Shown piece after piece: positions 10,921 through 21,639 of a stretch of 64,000 bases of DNA. The DNA lies in assembly GCA_023935145.1 (NCBI GenBank), contig CM043705.1:54733084-54797083 (forward strand), written 5' to 3'. Source of the stretch: Bretschneidera sinensis (lineage: Eukaryota > Streptophyta > Magnoliopsida > Brassicales > Akaniaceae). The position numbers and the translations under genes were made by a program. Positions within the stretch are counted from its first letter, which is position 1, and the number at the start of each line of letters is the position of its first letter. The notes beneath the pieces are model-generated. The model did not search any database. It worked only from the letters and a program-made list of their open reading frames with translations, and was not told the DNA's origin.

Positions 10921-11160
10921 AATAACTTAATCCTGGGTTGAAGGAGTCGCGGGTGAGGAGGCAAAAAGAAGGACCAGGCTTGAAGGAGTCGCGGGTGAAG
11001 AGAGAGAAATTTGGTTGAAGGAGTGGCGGGTGAAGAGGCAAGAAGAAGGACCAGACCTGGCTTGAAGGAGTTGCGCGTGAAGAAAGAGAAATTTGGTTTG
11101 AGGAGAGAAGAATATGGTTGGAGGAGAGAGTGGCTCGCATATGAGAATTTTGATTTGAGG
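10920..11160. repeat. Imperfect GA-rich repeat
   Basis: The motif TTGAAGGAGTCGCGGGTGA recurs four times in slightly changed form (about 10938, 10980, 11015, 11062), alternating two kinds of spacer (GGCAAAAAGAAGGACCAG and GAGAGAAATTTGG), so the real unit is a dimer of about 80 bases present twice. A 129-codon frame on the minus strand (10905-11294) runs through it. It is low complexity and I do not treat it as a gene. The next 120 bases are unique. Confidence 0.55.
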
Positions 11161-12070
11161 AGAGAGGATGAATGAGGAAAGAGAATGACTGAGGAGAGAG
11201 ATGTTCTGATTTTTTTTTGTCCCGCTACAGAAGTCAGCCCAACAGGAGAGAGTCGGTTCAACCCTCTTGGAGAATTGTCGTCTCTAGGTTTCATATTTTA
11301 ATTGGCTTACAGTTAACCATGGTTAGCAAATTCATCTGGTTCTATCTGGTCTCACTAATGTTGAGATGTCATCATTTAAGTGGTCGATTGTAAATATGAA
11401 GTGTCAATCCTGAGCTACTTAAAGAATTTCTTTGAAATTACAAAGAAGAATGTGTTACCTTTGACAAATAAAGAGTGTTTCACTGGCGCAAATTAAAGTT
11501 GCAGGAAACAAAATTTTTCCTTTGCTACGTCAATTGACAATTAATGAGGTAAAAAATAAAATTTTCTAGTTTTCTTTTACGAGGAAGACCAAGATTTTCA
11601 TGTTCAAGTACAGAATTTCACCAAACCATGGACTTATAGTATCTAGTATCTTAATACACATTATGCGTGTATTGATTTACTTTTTTACGTGATAAAATAA
11701 TATATTAAGTTAAGTATAATGATCACATATTTTTTGTTAAAAAGTTAAACCTGCAAATAAGTGATAAAGTGAAACATAACATAAAAGAGATAATGAAAGT
11801 GGAAAATTTAAGTTTAAATGAGATAATAAGAGAGAAAAACATGGATTGAAAATAAAAGAGATAAAGAAAAGTGAAGAAGTTAAGTCTAAGTAAGATAGTA
11901 GGTGAGAAAAACATGGAAGAAAGATGTGGAGAGTTAGAGTCAACTGAGTTACATATATAACTTTATTTAAATATTTGATTTATATTTTTAAGTATTAGTT
12001 TATGAGATATTTTGAGAGATAGACACCAAATTAACTATGGTTCTGGCTTTATTAATAGTATATATATTTC

Positions 12071-12455
12071 AGCTTAATTGCAAATTTGTCTTTCTTTTAT
12101 TAGTTGGTTACAATTTGATCACTAAATTTGAAAAAGTAACAATTAAATCATTTAACTTAAGAAAAGTGTTACAATTGAGCCTTTTTGGTTAATTTTGATG
12201 AAATCGAACAATTAAATTATATGATAATCTAACCAATTTTAAACTGGAGGCTAAGGAAAAGAATAATTATCTGCCATTGAGTTTAAAATTAATCAAATTA
12301 TCGTATAAATTAACTGCTTGACTTGGTTAAAATTGATCAAAAAGACTCAATTGAAATCCATTTATTAAGGTAAAGGATCTAATTGTTATTTTTCTAAGTT
12401 CATGGATCAAATTGTATTCGATCTTTGAAAAAAAAACCAATTTTACAATTTGGCC
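12071..12455. mobile_element. MITE, copy A
   Basis: About 385 bases with inverted ends (right end CAATTTTACAATTTGGCC; left end more decayed) and flanking direct repeats TATATTTC on both sides. The counterpart at 48857-49241 has cleaner ends, GGTCAAATTGTAAATTTG and CAAATTTACAATTTGGCC. No coding capacity. Eight-base target duplications suggest a hAT or Mutator type. Presence in both segmental copies means it inserted before the duplication. Confidence 0.65.
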
Positions 12456-12821
12456 TATATTTCAAGTTCAAATGAATAACCAGAGCAAGATAACGAAACT
12501 TGTGGACAGGCATTTTCAGAACATGAATCTTGTTACTTTGATTAAAAGAACAAAAGTAAAATCTAGCATGTTAGATGTACAACTAGTGGAGAAGAAAATC
12601 AGCATTAGGGAGGCAAAAGGAAATTTCAGATTAAGAGGGATTAATCATTATGTGATCAATTGTGTTCTTCTGAGTTATATTAATTTAAATTAAATAAAAA
12701 CAGGTAAATGCAAATTTCTAAAATTAAGCAGAGCATGATTAATCACTAATGTCTTGAAAGACCTCAAAAATATATATTTATTGTATTTCTTATACAGGAA
12801 GAAACAACTAGACATTTTGAA

Positions 12822-12893
12822 GAAAGGGAATCGAACCCTTCCCCATTGAGCAAGAGAAAGATGTCCTGCCATTGCACCATAGTGCTAGGGGAC
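12822..12893 (-). pseudogene. tRNA-like relic
   Basis: On the minus strand, GGTGCAATGGCAGGAC looks like a D-arm with A-box, and AAGGGTTCGATTCCCTT is a perfect T-arm with B-box. The acceptor ends do not pair and the anticodon arm is not convincing, so this is a tRNA relic or a tRNA-derived repeat head rather than a working gene. The segmental copy keeps only part of it (about 49556-49600, GGGGTTCGATTCCAC). Confidence 0.35.
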
Positions 12894-12973
12894 AATATTA
12901 TTCTATATGTATTGATTTTAGAAAAGATAAATATAGCCCATAAGCTAATAAGGAAGGAAATTTATATATATTG

Positions 12974-12978
12974 ACTAG
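12974..12978. repeat. Target-site duplication ACTAG, left
   Basis: ACTAG lies at 12974-12978 and again at 13972-13976, directly outside the fold-back element. The unoccupied site, TTTGACTAGTAAATGAC, is present in the segmental copy near 49670-49685. Confidence 0.85.
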
Positions 12979-13971
12979 TGTTGATGCCAAAAATTGTTGG
13001 TGCTGACATGGCCTAGTTGAGGACTCGACCTGAGTGAGGACTTGCCCTGGTTGAGGACTCGGCCTGAATGAGGACTTGGCCTGGATCCTGTACAAGTGAC
13101 AAGGGTAAACTGAAGGCCCTTGAAAGGAGGGGAGGGGGAGACCTCGGAGGGCGCTCCGATGCTTAAGTTAGCAATGATTTAAAGGTGAAGCCGAGGGTTC
13201 GAAAGAGGAACCGAGATTGTGCTCCAAAATACTCCGGCCCGAATAAGCCTGAAAGCCCAAGAAGATCCTGGCCCGGTAACTTCTCCAGCCCAGACCATCA
13301 AGCGGTCCACTCCAGTCCAAGTAAGCTTCGAACCTAGAAATGTTCCAACCCGATTAAAGGCCCAGTTACCTCTCCAGCCTAGGAAGTGTCCTGGCCTAGC
13401 AACTTCCCCAGTCTAAATAATGCGCCCTCCAGCCTAGCAAAAGCCCTAGGCCCAGGGAAGATGGCCCAGTAAGCCTAGGCCTGGGTCTCCTCTACAACTG
13501 GACACCATACAGCCACCAGCCACCCTACGGTAGCCCCGTAGCTACCCTACGGCCGCCCCGCAGCTACCCTACAGCCGCCTAGCCCTATAGCCGCCCTGCA
13601 GCCACCCTATAGCGCTCCCTCTCCTGAGCTTGTAATCATATCGTCCCCATTGGCGGACGACTATAAATGGGCCAAGGTATGGACTTCACAGGGCATTCAT
13701 ACACATCTGCACTTATACTTGATTTTCTTAAGCCCTCGGTTCCTCTTTCGAACCCTCGGCTTTACCTTCAAATCCTTGCTAACTTAAGCATTGGAGCGCC
13801 CTCGGAGGTCACCCCCTCCTCTCTTTTTGAGGGCCTTCAGTTCACCCTTGTCACTTGTGCAGGATCCAGGCCAAGTCCCCACTCAGGCCGAGTCCTCAAC
13901 CAGGGCAAGTCCTCACTTAGGTCAAGTCCTCAACCAGGCCATGTCAGCACCAACAATTTTTGGCATCAACA
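12979..13971 (+). mobile_element. Fold-back LTR element: inverted R-U5 arm plus full LTR
   Basis: A 993-bp insertion starts TGTTGATGCC and ends GGCATCAACA. The first 237 bases (12979-13215) are an inverted copy of the last 237 (13735-13971), with roughly 90 percent or more identity by eye. Inside, a complete LTR of the Tat family found at both window ends begins at about 13218 (TGTGCTCCAAAATACTCC) and runs to 13971. It has a TATA box at 13663-13669, U3 motifs (CTCCAGCCC, CCGGCCC) and the U5 end. The left arm corresponds to R-U5, so both outer ends are U5 ends. A 5-bp target duplication (ACTAG) shows that it integrated as a unit. No coding region; short open frames such as 13667-13984 are incidental. 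Confidence 0.85.
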
Positions 13972-15485
13972 ACTAGTAAAATGACAAATTTACTAGTAAC
14001 GAGCCTCTCTGGCAGCGCTCTTTCAACAACGTATACAATACCCTATAGGGTTGGCAAACAAGCGATTGGCTCTTGGTAGTGAGAGGCCAAATTTCTCAGT
14101 CATGTCCAATTCATTGGGTGACATTCCATCAGGCAGCTCCCAATCAAAGCAATGCACCAATTGAGCTACAACAAGTCGAACGTTCAATAGTCCCAACTGC
14201 ACTCCGGGGCATCCTCTACGACCTGACCCCAATGGAATAAATCTCAAATCATTCCCCCGGAAGTCTATGTGCTTATTGTCATTACTACTGAACCTTTCCA
14301 GGATGAAATCTTCAGCGTTATTCGACCACACCTTAGAATCTCGACCGATTCCCCAAACATTTACTAAGATTCGTGATTTTTTTTGTATGTAATATCCATT
14401 GATTGTAATATCTTCCATGGAATCATGTAGAATTAGAAATGGTGCGACCGGATGCAGTCGTGAGCTTTCCTTTATAACCATATCTAAGTAAGTTAACTTG
14501 GATAGATCTGCCTCCTCCACCATTTTATCCAATCCAATCACATTTTTCAACTCTTCTTGAAGACGTAGCATTACCTGCGGATGCCTTAAGAGTTCTGATA
14601 AGCTCCACTCGATTGCTGTTGCTGTAGTGTCAAATGCACCAGCAATCATGTCTAATAATATAACTTTGATGCTTGCTCTATCAATTATGTATACATCCTT
14701 ATCATGGGGATTCATGGGTTGATTTAATTATGAAAGCAACACATCAACAAAATCCCTTTCTTGCTTCTTATTCTTCCCACAAGAACTTTGTTGTTCATGC
14801 TCTTCAATAATCTTCTCTAACATTTCGTCCACAAACTTATTGACTATTTTCACGCGCCTTGCCAATCCCTTCACAGTTAAAAATCACTGGTTGATGGCGT
14901 TACGAAAAAAATTAGAACGAAAATTTTTCAACCTAATTTGAAAGAAAAGAAAAGAAAAACTGTTTATGGTGGTACAATACTGATACCTATATGTACCTAT
15001 TTGCTCATCTTTGCTCTAATTTTCACTTAAAACTCAAAAATAATATACCACTGTAATGTGTGGTAACAACAAAACAATTAGTTTTGACATCAAATATCAG
15101 GGCCATGAAAGAAGGAAACTAATTTTAAGAATTATCCCAATGCCGAAATTGAATTTGTGCAAATCTAATAATTAATTTAGAAGTTTCGTGCATAGCTATG
15201 AATTTAAAAAATAATATAATATGAATGTTATCTAACTTAGTTGATAAAATTATTTATTATTGCTTGAGGATCAAACTGTCCTCAAACTAAGAATGAAGGG
15301 ATATCCTTTGAACCAATAAAAGAGAAGTAAAAAAGATAGAACACTGAAAAACGTGAAAGAAGAGTTACCTACGTCATGCTCTTCGAAATTGATTAAATAT
15401 GCTTGAGATACTGTTTTATTTAATTTTCAAAACATTTTAGCTTTTAAAAAATAGAAATTAGACCAAACATAAAAAATAAAAAAAC

Positions 15486-15650
15486 GTCGGTTTTGTGAGT
15501 TTAAGCTTATGTCAGCTTTAGCCGACAACAGTTGGATCAAGAAAATATTCTAATACTCTTAAATAGATAAATACAATTACTAATTTCATTCTCTTGATCC
15601 AATGACCGTTAACTAGAGCTTACATAAGTTCAAACTCACAAAATCAACAC
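15486..15650. mobile_element. Small MITE in the intron of P450 A
   Basis: About 165 bases whose ends are inverted copies of each other over about 54 bases (GGTTTTGTGAGTTTAAGCTT at the left against the complement of the right end with AAGTTCAAACTCACAAAATC). AAAAC flanks both sides as a possible target duplication. The corresponding introns at 51195 and 38020 lack it, which gives two empty sites. Confidence 0.7.
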
Positions 15651-16344
15651 AAAACTTTTTTAAAAAAATAAAAAGTTGAATTTGTTTTAGTTGTAGAAAC
15701 TCCACAAATATTTTATCAAATACTAAACAGTTCCACAACAGTTCTATTAAAAAATTGTTTAAAAAATTCATTTTAGCAGCTAAAAACTAAAACTAAATCT
15801 AAGCTACTTGATTTATACCTTTGGGTAAACACTTAAGACCACGATACTCTTCATTTCATAATTCAAATGTAGATCAAGTTCACAGTGAGATTGGATGTAT
15901 AATAACAAATTTGAATTTGAATATTTTCCGTTTAATGATATGACATTCAATCTCACTATAAACTTAACTCTATTTCAATTCTTAAATGAAGAGGGTTATG
16001 ATCCAAATATGCTTAAGTGCAACTTAAAGTATCAAAACTTAAAATGATTTGAAGATTTAAGCTTACTTGATTATTTGAGTAATGTGTTTAAACGAGGTTT
16101 TTTGTTGTCAAAAAATCAAAAAAAAAAAAAACATACTTACTTACTTATGAATGGGGTATTAGGTATATAAAAGAATTGTAATTATCCAAAAGGAGAAGGA
16201 TGAATAGGTCTTTTCTTAGGAACACACTTTTAACTGTTTAAAAACAAATTTAAAGTTTTATACTTTAAATTGCACTTAATCACTTACCAAACAATGCTAC
16301 TTAATTTTATACTTGCTTAAACCTACTTTATTGAGGAAGAAAAT

Positions 16345-17165
16345 TAATATTACTTCCATCCGTAGCATATGGAAGGGTGGTCAATGGGAGTTCGTTTCTT
16401 CTATAGTAAAAATTGTGAAGTAAAAATTACAGTACATTGATTTTACACATGAATTTGAAAATTTTAAATTATAAAATGTGATGAATGTCACTTTATAATT
16501 AAAATTTATTTATGCAGATTTTATTTTATAATTTTTTGAATTTTGATCTCACGAAACCGAAAAACTTTATTAATAATTACAAAAAACTACAATAATAACT
16601 GAATAAAAAATAAAATATTTAAATATTTAATTAACATTATAATTTTTATGATTACTAGTAAAAAAATTTAATTCAATAGTAACTCACGGAACCGAATCAT
16701 AAAAACATTGCTCTTAAATTTTTTTTACTGCAAGCCAATTGATCTCTGAAATCAATCATGTATTTATAATATTATTGTGCCAGACAAAAATATCAGACGA
16801 TCATAACCAATAATTATTTGGACAACGCCCCACCTTGTCCCCATGCCCCATCTGTACGTCGCAAGAAATGATTTCAAAGGACATCTTGCCTATATGTCAC
16901 GAGATGGCTTGAAAGGTTTAGAGATTTTCTCATAACTTCATGTAAATGCCTCAGAATTTTTATCTTAACAAAATCTCGCCTGTCCCTTAATTTTTCTAAA
17001 CCCATCTTCTTTTTTCTTTTTCTCTTTCTCCTTTCTCTTTCAATTTATTTATTTTTTAATTGCTACTAATATTTAAATTTAAAAATTATGTTAAATATAT
17101 AAAAAATTAAAAACTAAACATATATAATTAATAGAAAAACAGTTTAACATGTGTGTTAAAGGGTT
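16345..17165. other. Copy A-specific 0.8-kb intron segment
   Basis: The flanks (GAGGAAGAAAATAA and AAATGATAAAGAAAACATGAG) are directly joined in copy B (about 51848-51885) and in the relic copy (about 38672-38712). The extra DNA is AT-rich with a less AT-rich patch at 16810-16920. No coding region and no clear terminal repeats are seen. It could be an insertion in A or a deletion shared by the other two. Confidence 0.5.
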
Positions 17166-18628
17166 AGTTAAAATAAATAAAAATGATAAAGAAAACATGA
17201 GATGCTGCTGCTTAATCCATAAAAACCAAAAGATTAGGGAGAAAAAAGTGTATGTAAAAAAGGCTTCCTGCCTCTCCATAATAGAAGTACAAATATTAAA
17301 TGTACAAATTAATAATAAATGATCCCAAATATAGTAAGAATACTAATAATTTAATCGATACTCTTTGAAGTTTGAAGAATGGATATGTAATTTTTTAAAT
17401 AATTATAACATTTAAATAAATTTGTGAATTAGCATATTAATTTGAGAGAGAGAACAAAAATGCTTAATTTTAGAGCCGTGTTAAAGGAACACCTCAAATA
17501 ACTACTTATTTGTAATATTTTGCCAGCCAAATAGTAACTAAGCGACACCTATAAAGGTTACAATGATAAATTACCGTTTATCCTTAAAATTTATCATGTG
17601 ATATTGTAACAATTGAGAAAAATGATTTTCATTAACCGTTGGTTTGAATGATGAAAGTGAAAAATATTAAATCTTTATTGTAGATTAATTTTAAAATCAT
17701 TATCAAGCAAATTTATATGATGTTTTATTTTTTCTTTTAAAAAGTAAAAGGAAATGATTGTACGTATCCCTTCCCATGCTCTGTGAGTAGACCCATTCGC
17801 AAACTATATATAAGTGCTAATTCGTTTTTACTTGGGAGGGTGGTGGTGGTGTTAGCTAGGAATTAGGAACATACCTGAGGGTCAAATGGCGCAAGGAATG
17901 GCACATAATCTGCTAAATTGAAAGCTCCTGCCAAGGCCATAGCCTCTTCAAGAATACTCTTCAAGTTGAACCTATCATCTTTGGTACGCCCCAAAATCAT
18001 CTTAAACGTCATTTTCTCAATAAGCTCACCCACCTTCCCACTTAGGTCTACCGTCTCAAGCGCCGCCGCGGCCTTTTTTAGTGACTCCACCAGCAACCTT
18101 GTCTCCTCCTTCCTCATTGGAGCAAACGATTCAATTTTTGATGCAGTAAGTAGTTGCATGGTACACATTTTCCTAACATTACGCCAATATAGACCGTATT
18201 CCTGAAACACCAAGGCCTTAGTACCATATGACAAAAATTCGGATGCTTGGATTTTAGGCCTACTTGCAAAAATAGTGTCATGTGTCTTGAGAAATAGCTT
18301 GGCAGCTTGTGGAGACGACACCACTATGGTTGGTACAAAGCCTAGCCTTATTGACATGATAGGGCCATATTTTTTGGCTAAGTTGTAAAGGGTGTGGTGT
18401 GGGAGTTTTCCTAACATGTGGAGGTTACCCATGATCGGTAAGGGTCGGGGACCTGGGGGAAGTTCCCAGCCATCTTTATTGTGTTTTCGCCGTGAAAAGG
18501 TGGCGTGTAGAATGCAAGCAAATGAGTAGAGGGATACAAGGAGGACTCATAAGAGAAGTGCTAGTGTTGAAGAAGACATTTGGTTGTTGGTATACATAAG
18601 AGGTTAAGATATGTAGGTTAGGGGTTTG

Positions 18629-18636
18629 TTTATATA
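18629..18636 (-). promoter_or_regulatory. TATA box of P450 A
   Basis: TATATAAA on the minus strand, 32 bases before the first ATG (18597), conserved at the same place in P450 B (53394-53401). The short distance suggests either a very short leader or use of the second ATG (Met7, 18579). Confidence 0.5.
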
Positions 18637-19019
18637 GATAATAGAGCTGGACTCACACGTGTGTGGTTCAGCTATCTTCTTTTGTTTTCTTTAATCTATT
18701 TGGTAAAAGATAAATATTACATGATATTTATATAGTTTACTAAATCGTAGAACGTTTCGATTAATATTATGAAAAATAAGAGATATTAACTAAACGTGGA
18801 ATCGACTTGACAAAATTTACATTTTGATAATGGGTTTCTTACTCTCAATCAATCAATCCAGCTTCATCTTTGTAATTAAAGGAAATCAGACTTTAACTAA
18901 ATTTGTTTTTTTTTTTTGCATGTATTATCAAAAACCACTTATTCAACTGATCAAATTTTGAAAGAAAAAGTCATGGTAGAAGGGCCACCAAAAGATATGA
19001 ATTCCAATCACTGTTCTGT

Positions 19020-19249
19020 TTGATTATTTTTTTATTTAAAAAATGTATTTTTCTTAAAATAAAATAAACTCTAAAATGGACCCAATAAATTAAATGAAGG
19101 TGATCATGTTGAATAATGAATTTGATACACGCAAAAATAAAGATAGATCGGAACCATTTGCTTCCAGGGATTTGAATGATCAAATTTTGTTTGATTATTT
19201 TTTTTCTTTAAAAAAATGTATTTTTCTTTAAAAAAATAAAATTTAAAAT
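19020..19249. repeat. Tandem duplication that hosts the chromovirus
   Basis: A segment of roughly 140 bases (AAATGTATTTTTCTT... GACCCAATAAATTAAATGAA ... AGATAGATCGGAACCA) occurs at 19020-19156, and again starting near 19190. The second copy is split: its left part ends at 19249 and its right part continues at 28372-28457 after the chromovirus. The retrotransposon therefore landed inside an existing tandem duplication. Confidence 0.75.
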
Positions 19250-19444
19250 TGTAACACTCGTATTCGTAAAGTATGAGTAAAGAAGTAATTTAATAAATAT
19301 GAAATGAAATTAAAATAATATATTTACGCAAAAAAATTAGTATTGAGTAAAATAATTTTTTTGAAAAAAAAATTGGACACGTGAGGTGTAGATAAAAAAA
19401 AGAAGAAGAAGAACGTCTAAATCCAACGAAAGGAAATAAAAAAA

Positions 19445-19499
<55 letters not shown>

Positions 19500-21572
19500 T
19501 TCTTAAAAACAACCAAAAAAAAAAAAAAGCCACCAAAACGTGGCAACACTGCCGCTAAATGTAAATAGGAGGCATGCATGTTAAACACATGTAATACAGG
19601 TAGCAAAAACATGGAAGGATTTAAGGCTGAATCAATTTTGGATGGTTTTGGTTGATTTCAAATTTCAAATTTCAAATTTTATATATATACTTAATGTAAA
19701 AGTTACACTGATAAGTGCCGAGATTGGTTAGTTCTTTTAAATCACTTATTTTTTAAAATATTTGGAGATGTAAAAAAAAAGTTGAAAGAGTAAAATTTTA
19801 AAAGAGTTTATTACGTAATTTCATAGAAAATTATGAGAAGCTATCAGAAAAATATAAGGTAATAAAGTAATGTTTATTTTTGAATTTCTGACATTTATGA
19901 AGTTTCTCTGAATCCAAAGTGAGAATTTTCAAAGTGCGTGGTTTATAACGAATTGAAGAATAAATTATAAATTTAATATAAATACGATGTCAGGTGTTGA
20001 CGATCTATAACCAGAAGAAATTTCTGAGAGAAACGGGAAATGCAACGAGGTGATCCACGGATAGCTTTAAGAGCTACGTGGTAAGTTGGGTTTACTTTAA
20101 GTAATATAAATAAAAATCAAATATATAGTAAAAATATTAAAATAAATTATTAGTTTATGTTTTGGTGGTAGATAAATTAAATTGATGTGTATGATATAAA
20201 TATTGGATACGTAGCAAAATTATTATGTGAAAAGAAATATTATTAGAATAATGAGTTAATTTAATAGTAAATGTGATAAATAAATTCTTGACGAGTTTTG
20301 GTTGATGTTTTTATACGAATTATGAGGAGACAAAATTTTAATGGATGATTTGATGCGATTTGTGATGAAATTTAGTGGATATTGATAGCTTTGATGGATG
20401 ATTTGAGGTGATTTGGGATGAGAGGAATTTAGTAAAAAATTTTATATAATTGGAGAAAAATCAGGATAGCTAGTCTGAATACATGCTTGTTTTTATTATT
20501 TATATGCATATTCATATCAGTTTTCATATACATCTGAATGAGAATAAAAGAACCGAGAAAGTAGCCAGTCTAAATGAGAATAAAAATATTTGAATTATTG
20601 TTTTTTTATATTATATCATTGTTCATATGCATATACATTAAATACGATAACCGAAAGAACTGGGAAGGGGCCGGTCTAATGGAATAACCGTGACAGCCAG
20701 TATATGTTGGAATTAAAAGGGACACCGTGACAGCCGATATATACTAGAAATAAATTCCGTGACAGTCGGGATAAGCTGTAAATAACCGGGAATGGGCCCT
20801 TCTAAGATAATAACAACCTGTCGACAAGCGGGAGGACGTTCTCATCATAATCATTCATGCATTGTATTTACTTTAATTGTTGTTTGCATTACTGAAATGT
20901 TTATGTGTGGTGTGCTATTATGAAATTGTTATAGATAAATTGGTCTCACAGAGAGAGACAATTATAGTGAGAAAGAAACAGAGAATGATAAGAACCATCT
21001 AAATTGTGGACTTTATGATGTGAACTTCATTACGAGATAATTATGAGATAATTGATGGTCTTAAGATGAACCAATGAATGAAAAGAGATTGATAGAGAAT
21101 GAATCTTATGACATGTGTAGTGATCGTAGAAAGTTATCATCAAGTTATGTGAAATATAAATGATTAAATATAAAAAGAGCTATCATGCAAACTGAATACT
21201 TTTAGTAAATTTACTTCACTGATCTTGTGAAGCTCACCCCTCATTGTGCAATGATTTCAGGTAGCATGCATGACAAATAATTTGGTGAGTTAAGGTTCAT
21301 AAGAAATCATTTTCTGTAAGTCACGTACGTGTCAACATCCTCAGACTAAAGAGAAAAGAAAATAGAAATTTATTTGTAAATATTCATGCATTTTACGTTG
21401 TATCTAATGTTTAAAAGATCAGATTGATGTAATTCCCCTGTTGAGAGTTGAAGATTGATGTAAAATTTTCTATTAGTGTTTTTTTTTATTGTTGCATATA
21501 TGTGTCGTGCTGGGATTTTCAAAATGTGATGGCGCCGTCTCAGGGGTGGCCAACCTGGGATGGATCGTTACA
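19250..21572 (+). mobile_element. 5' LTR of chromovirus (2323 bp)
   Basis: Starts TGTAACACTCG, ends GATCGTTACA. Contains a long (AT)n run (about 19448-19494) and a short internal repeat with CCGTGACAGCC (about 20685-20790). It aligns along its length with 26028-28371, with many substitutions and indels. Confidence 0.9.
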
Positions 21573-21576
21573 ATTT

Positions 21577-21588
21577 TGGTATCAGAAC
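21577..21588 (+). other. Met-tRNA primer-binding site
   Basis: TGGTATCAGAAC follows the 5' LTR by four bases; the usual plant sequence is TGGTATCAGAGC. Confidence 0.85.
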
Positions 21589-21639
21589 ATTAGGTTTTAT
21601 TATTCTGTAGACTGCATAAAAAGTAAGAAAGGGGAAGAT

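Larger units (their letters stand above)
14023..18597 (-). pseudogene. Cytochrome P450 pseudogene A (CYP71 clan, CYP736/CYP71AU-like)
   Basis: Plant microsomal P450s are haem-thiolate monooxygenases of secondary metabolism. Exon 1 (18597-17875) encodes an N-terminal membrane anchor, the PPGPRPLPIMGNLHMLG hinge and the helix C region (WRNVRKMCT). The donor is CAG|GTATG. Exon 2 (14868-14023) starts GLARR after an AG acceptor and holds the oxygen-binding helix ([13 protein letters not shown]), ExxR (KESSR), ILERF in place of PERF, and the haem loop [10 protein letters not shown] (14203-14232; Cys codon 14209-14211; Leu where Phe is usual). Full length would be 522 residues, normal for the family. 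Lesions: TGA at codon 17 (18549-18547, inside the anchor) and TAA at codon 288 (14730-14728). Use of Met7 as start would not avoid the first stop. The intron is 3006 bp. Subfamily assignment is by resemblance only. Confidence 0.9.
11420..18900. repeat. Segmental duplication copy A (P450 unit)
   Basis: This block aligns in the same orientation with 48570-53600. Shared landmarks, in order: a GCGCAAATTAAAGTTGCAGG segment, a 385-bp MITE, a conserved open segment, a tRNA-like relic, P450 exon 2, the intron, exon 1 and the promoter. Differences in copy A: about 400 extra bases at 11650-12060, the fold-back element (12979-13971), a small MITE (15486-15650) and about 820 extra bases in the intron (16345-17165). 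Each can be read as insertion or deletion by comparison with copy B. Confidence 0.85.

Noticed and set aside
10905..11294. 129-codon frame on the minus strand
   Set aside because: It runs through the imperfect GA-rich repeat, has low complexity (Ser, Leu, Phe) and matches no family.
13667..13984. 105-codon frame in the fold-back element
   Set aside because: It starts at the TATA region and crosses R-U5 into the target duplication; LTR sequence, not coding.
19337..19612. 91-codon frame with long Ile-Tyr run
   Set aside because: Translation of the (AT)n microsatellite in the chromovirus LTR.
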